Program-made: the position numbers and the translations under genes
NCBI GenBank assembly: GCA_001969505.1
Contig: LSSK01000855.1
Coordinates: forward strand, 1-14,276
Source of the DNA: Zancudomyces culisetae
Lineage: Eukaryota > Kickxellomycota > Harpellomycetes > Harpellales > Legeriomycetaceae
Reading direction: 5' to 3'
Length of the DNA stretch: 14,276 nucleotides
In this document: one piece after another, positions 1-8,727 of the stretch
Layout of the letters: each line of letters begins with the position of its first letter
How positions within the stretch are numbered: position 1 is the first letter of the stretch
Notes under the pieces: generated by a model
Seen by the model: the letters and a program-made list of their open reading frames with translations, nothing else
Database searches by the model: none
What the model was told of the DNA's origin: nothing

Positions 1-1935
1 TTTATTGGGAAGGAGAAACATTTCATTATAACTATTTTCATGCAATTGTGGTTGATGGAACACAATAGAGAGTCAGATGATACTCTGCATGAAACCAAGA
101 GTGACTTGTGTTGTTAAAAACATGAATAGGCCACCAATATATTGGTACTACCTTCTCACCCACTTTTATTCTTGCGACTTGGATAACTCGATATTCTTTT
201 TTTGCATTTTAAGCACGAAAAACAGTCCAACACAACACAGCACAAAATAAAAGGCTGGCTACAGCTTTGTCCAAATTATGCCACAGTTATAATTCAGAAT
301 TAAGCTAGTAAAATACATGCCTGTGACTTGGCTTTTTTGGGGGGGAGCAGTGTAGGGGGGAATTATGATATCCAGATGTGTCTGGTGATACAGCAAGGTG
401 ATATGTATAAAAATAGTAAATAAAGCTGATGATAAAGAATAAAATCAAGGGGCTGCAGTGGCGAGACAACTGGTGTTTTTTTTGTATCTACCAAGTGTGG
501 GATGGACAACTTCAAAAGAAATATTTTCCGAATTTGGCGGAATTTCAACGTGCCCCATAAAAAAAGGGAAGGGAGTGGCTAAATAAGAATACTCATCACA
601 TTGAATCACACCACATCATGTGAACTAGTTACGCTTACATAACCTCTACCTCTGTTCACATATAACAGTGATAATGGAAATGTATGGGTAGATTTTTTGG
701 GGAAATGAAATCAGAATATTCTAGTTCCTCATCCACTGTATTAGAGCATGATATTAGAGACCCATGAAATACAAAGTATAAAGTATCACAATAGATCGAA
801 AAAAATGAGTATACAAAGCTTTTTTTCAGCTTAGCAGGGCAACCAAAGACAAGTTTCTACAATCTTTTGTTTTCTCAGCGCATTGGAATTTTCGTCCAAA
901 TACAAAAAAGTAAATAAAGCGAGCTATCAGAATAAAACATAAGCTGTAAAGCTAAATAAATCATGCTGTAAATTCATGTTCTAAATAAATAGAACTACTG
1001 CAAACAGTAAATGAGTAAAAAGCATTTAAACTCACCAATAGCATGTAACAAAAAATCATATTACAAAGAGTAAAGTAGGGAATTACATTTTTATCCAATT
1101 GATAAATATGCATTAAAACGGATAGCCAATAAAACTACATAAAACTAATGTTATACAAACGGGAATTTTGAGGGGTAGAGTAGCCATGCTCACATTATTT
1201 GGTAAGGAAAAGGCTAACCATTTTTTGTAGTGATAAGCGCAGTTAGTATAAAAACAGTTCGAGCCAATGTGTTTCTGAAGGGAAAAAAAAAAGCCATTTT
1301 CTAAAGAAATAATATAATTCAGTTCTCAGAGTTAGAAAAAGTTTTATATACTTTCAGAATGGAAAAATTAAAAAATATCTCTCTTGAATAGCAAAATTTG
1401 GTGTTTTTTATTAATATACTTTAAAATAAGGAAGGAAAAAATATTTTAAAGTAAAAGAAAGAGTGTTTTTTTGGTACAAACATATACTCTTCTTTAGTTT
1501 AGCGTTGTTTTTTTAGCATAAAGAAGAATAGATACTTGTGCTATACTTTGTATTAATAAATATATACCGTTAAAGGTCAGAGTAATCCGAAAACAATTGG
1601 TGATTTGGGAGCGGGATCCACACTTCTGAGTTCTAGAGAGTAGACCACGTAGAAACTTGAGGCTAAAATTGTATTTTTCTGTTGCTCTAGATATTCTCGA
1701 GCTTCAGGTAAATTCTTTTTAAACTGAATACATAGATGATAATATTTGCCAAGCGAGATGTAATGCTTTGCTTGGCTGTTGGAGTAGTTGATAATATATG
1801 GGAATGATTATATGAAAAATTTTTTTTTGGTGGTGCTGATGGTGAGGAGGGACGGAATGATAGAAAGATGGAGGGATAAAAGTAGAGTGGATGAGGAGAT
1901 GACCTTTCTTGTGTTTTTGTTTTCATCTTTTAAAG
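1..1935. other. AT-rich non-coding stretch, no supported gene
   Basis: I find no recognisable gene here. Frame 1 of the + strand is open from base 1 to a TAA at 115-117, which could be the tail of a gene entering from the left, but 38 codons are not enough to tell. Two G-runs (339-345 and 355-360) and many A/T homopolymers are present. On the minus strand, several overlapping open frames of 55-80 codons lie between 1499 and 1926 and another lies around 1109-1325. None has a homologue I recognise, and runs of this length are expected by chance at this AT content. They are discussed as findings. Confidence 0.6.
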
Positions 1936-2022
1936 ATGGCGAGGAAAGGGAATCTGGACAAAGATGAATTTGTCATCCAGGATGTGTATTTCTGTGGTGC
2001 GTATATTGAAAAGTCTTATTAA
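1936..2022 (+). other. Possible uORF or extra first coding exon of MED19
   Basis: A 28-codon ORF starts at ATG 1936 in a strong context (A at -3, G at +4) and ends at TAA 2020-2022, upstream of the MED19 start at 2206. It could be a regulatory uORF. Alternatively, a splice from a GTGCGT donor at 1997 to the TTTAG acceptor ending at 2200 would join it in frame to the MED19 ATG and add 22 residues to the N-terminus. The donor is only moderate and the intron (204 nt) would be longer than the other four in the gene. Sequence alone does not decide between these, and the ORF may mean nothing. Confidence 0.3.
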
Positions 2023-2205
2023 CGAAAAATAGATTGATAAGAGATAAATATTTTTACGGCGATAAACACTCGTTAATCGGGCCTTTTATTCTTTGGCATA
2101 CTCAGGGGAATAACTATAGAGTAGTTACTACATAATCTTTGTTACAAAGGGACATAAAAGAACCAGCCAACAAAAGATTAGGAATAAACTCAGTATTTAG
2201 CGAAC

Positions 2206-3135
2206 ATGAGTGCTCCAACAAAAAAATGCTTTAGACTTTCAGGAGAGATGGATCTGCTAACATATGGAGGTATAGGAGAGATGTATGACAAGTATACACA
2301 TCCGTATGTTGCACCAATAAATGAGCCAAACAAGATGAAGATTGATATTCCAGATCTCTACGATTCATTCATAAGTAATATAAAAGGTAATGCTGGAAAT
2401 GGATGAGTTTTACCCTTTACCATTAGGGAGGGAGATGATGGTTGTATATAGTCAACAAGTATCGTGTTTTAACACCTTACGTTCTATAACAACAAAAAAA
2501 TAGGACACGTAAAAATACAACCAGGTACCACATTGAGAGAGCTGGTTTTCTCTGGATCTAATAGCAATTACCAAACTCTTCCTTCTATCCCACGACAATC
2601 AATAGCTAGAGCGTTTAGAATAAGCCCCGGTTCGGTTAGTGGGGTATGTGTTGAACATCTCTTATTTATTTTGTTAGGGATGAAACGGCTCTTATCACTT
2701 TTATGCTACTAAAAAAATTTAAATAGATTGACACCTCTCTTTTAACTTGGGACCGCAAGAAGGTCGAGATCCTAGAAGTTGAGGGTAAGTACGAATTTCA
2801 TACAAGATTTCTACCAGCGTGGATGGATTGCGCATATCATTTTCTCATGAATAGAATTAACAGAATGATATATTTCTAACATTTTTTGTTTGTATTTTGT
2901 TTACAAAAACGCCACATTTAGATCGCGAGCCAACTTTTGGAAAGGTGAGTAGTATTTTCCAGAGAGTCCCTGTCCGGGTATATCTTTGCTTTCCTGCAAT
3001 CAATAGAACATAAAAATAACTAAATTTAAATATATAAAATAGAAAAACAAGTTGAGCGAGAAGGAATGGGGCTCGGGTTATCTATACGATACTCTGCATC
3101 ACAAGAACAAAAAGCAAAGAGTAATCGTAAGCTAG
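2206..3135 (+). CDS. MED19: Mediator complex subunit 19 (MED19/Rox3-like), five exons
   Basis: This is a predicted subunit of the Mediator head/hook region, which links transcription factors to RNA polymerase II in the nucleus. I read five exons: 2206-2386, 2504-2643, 2727-2784, 2922-2944 and 3043-3135, giving 164 residues. All introns are GT-AG (117, 83, 137 and 98 nt). Intron 2 has CTACTAA 14 nt before its AG and intron 4 has TAACTAA. Identity rests on a pattern I recognise from MED19: DLLTYGGIGEMYDKY near residue 16, then an IKG turn, TTLRELV, and AFRISPG. These match the animal DLLTYYGLEHSYNKF, NLPG, SSLRSLI and GFRLHPG blocks in order. A basic tail (HHKNKKQR) fits the lysine-rich MED19 C-terminus but is short. 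The ATG at 2206 is the first that gives the domain, although an upstream exon is possible. The C-terminal exon is the least certain. No homology search was run. Confidence 0.6.
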
Positions 3136-3333
3136 ACTGCTACATTGTAGCATTCTTTCTACGGCAAAAATGGACAAGAGCGGGACCTGAAGCTTGTTGC
3201 CCTTTTTGCTCAGTAAGTGGGGCGGGTTGTAAGACCTATAATACTCCCTTACTGGTCGATTGACGTAGCCTCCTTTTTTTGATATTTCGGTTCCAATTCC
3301 GGTTCTTCAGAGACTCTTTGCAGACATACCTTT

Positions 3334-3462
3334 ATGAGGCGCAAGTTGTTTCTCACGGATGATGAGCGAATATTGTCTTTTGCACATGTATTCCTCGGCT
3401 TTAGTGTTCCGCTCGAGAAGATCTCACTCAATCTGCGCAACTTTGCCACCCTTACGCATTAA
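3334..3462 (+). other. Unassigned 42-codon ORF, possible terminal exon
   Basis: An ATG at 3334 opens a 42-codon frame ending at TAA 3460-3462. It lies just after a good acceptor (CTCTTTGCAG ending at 3323). A GTAAGT donor at 3213 would join it in frame to an open stretch 3151-3212 that itself follows TTGTAG, giving about 65 residues in all. The predicted peptide is mixed hydrophobic and charged (for example LTDDERILSF and LEKISLNLRNF) and I do not recognise it. The only AATAAA nearby is at 3655-3660, about 195 nt after this stop but 520 nt after the MED19 stop. The frame cannot be spliced to MED19 exon 5 in phase. It could be a separate small gene, a mis-modelled MED19 end, or chance. Confidence 0.2.
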
Positions 3463-3654
3463 GTGTGTTTACATCTTTATTTTTCGGCTGTGTATACACA
3501 CAAAAACTCACAACACACACGCATTCTCTAGCTGTATTTTAATAGACATAATTACAACAAAAAACAAAAAAATGTAAAAAATTGTTATGCTTACAAAAAA
3601 AATTTTTTTAGCGCTGTTTTTTCCTCTTTTTTTTTTGACGCTATTTTCTAATAC

Positions 3655-3660
3655 AATAAA
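3655..3660 (+). terminator. Candidate poly(A) signal AATAAA on + strand
   Basis: An AATAAA hexamer lies between MED19 and the convergent H3 gene. It is the first one after the MED19 stop on the + strand and may end the MED19 transcript, or a transcript carrying the ORF that stops at 3462. The hexamer is common in AT-rich DNA. Confidence 0.3.
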
Positions 3661-3765
3661 TTTTGTATGAGCAAACCTGCGAGGCTGTGCACGCAGCCCA
3701 CTTTCAGCCACCAAGCCAAAAAAACATTTTTGTTAACAAATATACCCTCAAGTTTGAGAAATAAG

Positions 3766-3771
3766 TTTATT
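3766..3771 (-). terminator. Candidate poly(A) signal for histone H3
   Basis: TTTATT on the + strand reads AATAAA on the minus strand, 172 nt past the H3 stop codon. It suggests a polyadenylated H3 mRNA, as is usual for fungal histones, rather than one ending in the animal-type histone stem-loop. Confidence 0.4.
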
Positions 3772-3942
3772 GTGAATTACACAAACCAATGAGTCTATAC
3801 TACAGAAATACTAATATACTCACAACTATATAATACTATCGTAATAAGGAATGTAACTGCTGTTGACCAAAAAGCAAGTCACACATAATCGCAGTTTTCT
3901 CCTTCGCCACACCACACCACAAACAGAAATGATAACCGCTGC

Positions 3943-4505
<563 letters not shown>

Positions 4506-5789
4506 TTTTTTTTTTTTGAAAACTTTGAAACTGTAGAATCAGGAGGGTGTGAGGAACGAAAAGGATGTTTTTTTATCTTCGTGTGGAGACTAAAATCATG
4601 CATGAAAATTGACTCAGCTACCAACACTATCCAGAATGCTTATTTTTGAGATGCGTTACAGTACATAGAAATATCCAAAGCGCAATGCGCAGTTCGCTAA
4701 AATCAGATTTTTTTAGATAATTAAATTGATATCCATTCAAGTTGGTGTTTTTTCCTTTTAGTTATTATTAAATTTTGACTTTTTCGTGTAATTATCTAAA
4801 ACCGATATTTCCTCGTGAATAAATTATAATCTGCACGGAAAATTAATTCATATTCTAGATTGGATGCAAAAAAAAAAAACACTCCCCAAATGAGCAATTC
4901 GCCTTCAGATACCAAAATATGTACTACCGTACAAATTCAGGACAGCACTGCTCGCCAATACAAAAGGACTGCTCAACTATCATATACTTTCAACTTGGAA
5001 AGTAGATACATTGCATCAATTTGAGCCAGAATGAGGTGCTCGTCTATTGGTCCTGCTAGAAAACCCCGTACAAGAAGCTGTAGGGTGACGCTTTTGGGTG
5101 ACACAAATGAACAAACTTGAACCAAGAGTTAATCCATGCATTTATCAACAGATACGCGAACCTTTGTATATTCGCCACATACTAAGAGTGTTACGAATAA
5201 AAAAATCCCAAATACAGCATCTAGTTTGCACCATTGAACTGAAAATCAATCATATAATGCAGTAAAACAATGAAAAATATATACCCTTTTGCTTGGAATG
5301 AAGATTGTTATAACTTTATTTGCAATAAAAACTAACGGCTTGGTACTGTCCTAAAGCAACAGGATTTATCCTTTGTTCGCTACTATCGCGCCTTGCAGTT
5401 AGTGGTGGCACCCGACCAGATTTATTTTTTGCTGTATATGAGAATATATTAAATTCAGAAAAACAGATTAAGCTGCTAGGGTGTAACCTACACACAGGAG
5501 CAAGCAGATAGGTATTATTGGTGCTTTTGTGTTCTAGGAACCTATTCATTATTGCTTTTTTATTGTTTTTAACACTATTAAACTTTTCCCGTGATTAGTA
5601 ATACTGTATTATATTGATAAGGGACGTGAAAGTAAAGGCGAGAAGCAAAGAGTCTGGAAGAAGTTGAATATACTCTTCACCCTCCTCCCCACAAAAATCG
5701 ACGTGTCTAGCATTTGTGTTCTGGTACATGCTCGTTTGTTCAAGTTCAAGTCCAATTTAATTTTGCTTTTGGAATCGAATTGACCCAAG

Positions 5790-5812
5790 TTGGATTGGAT
5801 TGGATTGGATTG
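5790..5812. repeat. Short tandem repeat (TTGGA)x4
   Basis: Four perfect copies of TTGGA followed by TTG lie in the H3-H4 spacer. This is an ordinary microsatellite and likely length-variable between strains. Confidence 0.9.
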
Positions 5813-7489
5813 AATAGTGTTTAGTTGACTTGGACGAACATCATGCTATTTCTTCATAGCCACTGTGCGCGAACCAACTGTTGTTTTACAACTATCACAT
5901 TATCATCCCAAAAACGTAAAAAAAATTTTTAATTTCGAAAAAGTGGGTTGATGCAGGTGATGCATGATGTGTAGTCATCGGGACGATAATCTAATTTGCA
6001 CGGCTTTCTTGTAAAAAGCAATCCGTTCCAATCATTCTGGGCAAACCTGCAAAGAATGAATGTTTCGATTTTTTTTAACCCACCTCCCAAACTCTCCTCC
6101 CCTTCCCCCCCCTTTACCAGAAATAATATTCGTTTTTATTTGGCGGTTAATAAAAAAAGGAAAAGGATTTTGTAAAACCCGTATTGAGATAAAGAGCTAA
6201 GTGTAGGGGTCACCTATGGAACCATGATTGCTATGCATGTATAGCGTTATCGGCGTTAATTAAACAAGCAAGCATCTTTTAATTGATGGGAGGGTGCATC
6301 TCACTCAAGCAAAGCAGTGTTGTTTTTTTTTATAGCGCTAAACGCTGGCTGAATGTTTATCTTGATTACCAGTTGTTTGCATACACCAACTTGCTTGAAT
6401 GATCAAATAAAATGTACAGCAAAATAACTGAAAAAATGCAGTGATAATATCAGCATTACACTATATTACGACATTTGTTCTTCCATTCACGCAAAAGCCG
6501 GAATGTATTGGTTTTTTTGTAACATTTTCGGGTATAAAACATTTTTTTAAGTTTAAAATGATTTTGAAACAACTCATTCAAGCCAGGTAAAGATACAAAA
6601 ATACAATGAAATGGTTGAACAGAGTTACGCGCTTTTGTTCAGTATGGTATGAATATTGCAAAGTAAGTCCGTATCGCGAGTAATTAAATGAAGTATATTA
6701 ATATTTACTACATTTCCTACTCAAACACCATTTCTGACAATCGTGTTATTTACTGCTTATTTAACCAAAATATTTAAATTTTTAGGTTTTACTCGCCAAG
6801 TTCAGTTGTACAGAAATGAAACACGTACAATGCTAATGCTCTGGAATATTTCTTGCTGAATAAAATAAACCATATTAATAACCTGACAATAAAAACCTAT
6901 TAGGGAAAGAGAAGATTCTGATAATTTACTGATATTATTATCATTATTATATTTTTTACAAAATATCATTTAAAATCCGATTATTATATAACAATTTAAT
7001 TTTGCGGTAGTTTTTTGGCGATTGAAATTGGCGTAAAGATAATAAAAAGTCGCGAAACAAAGACAACAAAAATATTCCAATAAATCTGAATAACGTAAAT
7101 CACAGCTATTGTAATGTGTATATTGTTGATTAAAACTTGTCGCGAACACTAAATAAAAAAATGCAAACAAAGCTGGCTAAAATGGAGGTGAAAAGTGTGG
7201 GTGTGCTGGTAGTGCACCAACAGAGTAAAGTATAGAAATGACTAATCTGCGTAACGGAGAATAAAATAAAATAGTCGTCAACAAATAGCGCACAAATAGC
7301 TAAAAAAAAAGATGGAAGGCGCTCTGATGTAGTATGATGTGGTGTTGCAATTTACGCGGAATTGATGCTGTATATTTTTAACTTGTTATTTTACAAAAGG
7401 TTTGCAGGGTTGCTATTAGCTCCGTGGTGATTGAATAGGAACTAATTACAAAAAATGCTAAAAATAAGAATATAAAATACGAAACAAAA

Positions 7490-7507
7490 TAAAAATAAAA
7501 ATAAAAA
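7490..7507. repeat. Simple repeat (TAAAAA)x3
   Basis: Three perfect TAAAAA units lie in an A-rich stretch about 420 bp upstream of H4. Stiff A-rich tracts of this kind can exclude nucleosomes, but no function is shown here. Confidence 0.85.
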
Positions 7508-7762
7508 CAAAATGGACTGAGGTGAAATGAAGCGAAAAGGCTGATGTTATTGAAAAAAACGGTAAATATTGGGTAAATTTTGGCGTTATTGGAATTCTAC
7601 GTCTTAATTATAACAAAATAAATATAATTATGACAATTTAAAGTAGAAAACAGAAAATAAGACTGGAAATTAAAAAATAATGGACAATGAAAAAAACGAA
7701 AATGCGGGAAACAAGGGTCAGAAAAAAAAGAGATATTTACGTAGGGGATGAAAAAAAATCAA

Positions 7763-7770
7763 TATAAATA
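7763..7770 (+). promoter_or_regulatory. Candidate TATA box of histone H4
   Basis: TATAAATA lies 152 bp before the H4 start codon and would give a 5' leader of roughly 120 nt. It is a good TATA consensus, but TA-rich words are frequent in this DNA; another, ATATATTA, occurs about 85 bp from the start. Confidence 0.35.
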
Positions 7771-7915
7771 TGCAGAGAGAATTCAAGAAAACCATTTTTT
7801 TTACTTGTAGTTCAAAATCAAAATTCTTCTAAAAATATATTAAAGGAATAAAACATAGATTATTCTTTTTTTTGACAGATTAATTAATTCTAAACACAAC
7901 CCAGAAACAAACTAA

Positions 7916-8233
<318 letters not shown>

Positions 8234-8283
8234 ATATATTTTTCGATGTAGAAAAGAAAGATGGTCTCCCCAAGCAAAAAAGA

Positions 8284-8315
8284 GGAGCAGAATCAGTGTT
8301 TTATTTGTGTGCTCC
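8284..8315 (+). other. Small inverted repeat in the H4 3' region
   Basis: GGAGCA (8284-8289) and TGCTCC (8310-8315) can form a 6-bp stem with a 20-nt loop, 50 nt past the H4 stop. It is longer-looped than the conserved animal histone 3' stem-loop (6-bp stem, 4-nt loop), so it is not that element. It may be chance. Confidence 0.3.
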
Positions 8316-8470
8316 CGTATGTAAATATAATATATTTATTTTATAAAACGAGGGGAGAACTCTCTTTTTTTATTATCTTTTCCACAAAGTAGCTAGTAAA
8401 AGCGTTCTTGTATTTAGTTACAGTGTAATCCATAAGTGTATCAATTTTCGTAATATTCACCATATTAACT

Positions 8471-8480
8471 AATAAATAAA
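8471..8480 (+). terminator. Candidate poly(A) signals for histone H4
   Basis: Two overlapping AATAAA hexamers lie about 240 nt after the H4 stop, the first exact ones on this strand. This is consistent with a polyadenylated histone mRNA, but the motif is common in AT-rich DNA. Confidence 0.35.
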
Positions 8481-8509
8481 CATAAATATTCCTTTTAACA
8501 AAAAGGCAT

Positions 8510-8633
8510 GAGCTGCGCAGTGTCGCAGTTCCTCACATTTTATCATTTGCTTTTTTATCACTAAAATAAAATTTTTATGCGAGTCTCGTTGAGATAAGCC
8601 AGCGCGATAAAATGACAAATGAAAAGTGCGACA
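8510..8633. repeat. Hairpin plus imperfect long inverted repeat
   Basis: In the gap between convergent H4 and CCCH-Smr genes, 8510-8531 forms an 8-bp stem (GAGCTGCG/CGCAGTTC, one G-U pair) with a 6-nt loop. The same segment also pairs at distance: TGTCGCA (8521-8527) with TGCGACA (8627-8633), and CATTTTATC (8536-8544) with GATAAAATG (8606-8614). The result is an interrupted inverted repeat about 113 bp long, richer in G and C than its surroundings. It could be a structured RNA, a bidirectional transcript-end element or a decayed mobile-element end. No class is identified. Confidence 0.45.
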
Positions 8634-8646
8634 ATGTAGAGGTGCT

Positions 8647-8652
8647 TTTATT
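8647..8652 (-). terminator. Candidate poly(A) signal of the CCCH-Smr gene
   Basis: AATAAA on the minus strand lies 76 nt beyond the stop codon of the CCCH-Smr gene, a normal fungal distance. Confidence 0.4.
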
Positions 8653-8727
8653 TGAAATATGATAAATAAATCTAGTGAAAGCTACTGCTGAGCATTATTT
8701 ATAAACAAATTCAGAGGCAAACAGGGT

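Larger units (their letters stand above)
4506..7762. other. Long AT-rich spacer between divergent H3 and H4
   Basis: This holds no gene I can support. It contains short repeats and palindromes: GCGCAATGCGC at 4680-4690, a TGATGCA direct repeat at 5949-5964, a pentanucleotide run at 5790-5812, a 24-nt pure pyrimidine run at 6092-6115, and A-rich simple sequence near 7490. A 43-codon ATG-initiated ORF runs 4890-5021 (+); I do not recognise its product. The minus-strand open frame at 5316-5549 (77 codons) also has no recognisable features. The H3 and H4 promoters must lie at the two ends. Confidence 0.6.

Noticed and set aside
339-360. Two G-runs suggesting a G-quadruplex
   Set aside because: Only two tracts are present; a standard four-tract pattern with loops is not met.
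425-445. CTGATGA word resembling a hammerhead ribozyme core
   Set aside because: There is no following stem II and GAAAC core, so the match is chance.
618-661. 8-bp inverted repeat ATGTGAAC...GTTCACAT, considered as mobile-element ends
   Set aside because: Only 28 bp lie between the arms, with no target-site duplication or coding content; likely chance.
3249-3449. 66-codon minus-strand open frame
   Set aside because: It begins at GTG with no ATG in frame, shows no family features, and overlaps a + strand stretch with better splice signals.
3683-3698. 16-nt hairpin GGCTG...CAGCC shaped like an animal histone 3' stem-loop, downstream of H3
   Set aside because: It lies about 245 nt past the H3 stop, the sixth pair is lost when read on the H3 strand, the loop is not U-rich, and an AATAAA precedes it in transcription order. 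Fungal histone mRNAs are normally polyadenylated.
5316-5549. 77-codon minus-strand open frame in the histone spacer
   Set aside because: No recognisable domain, no splice or promoter support, and a length expected by chance in AT-rich DNA.
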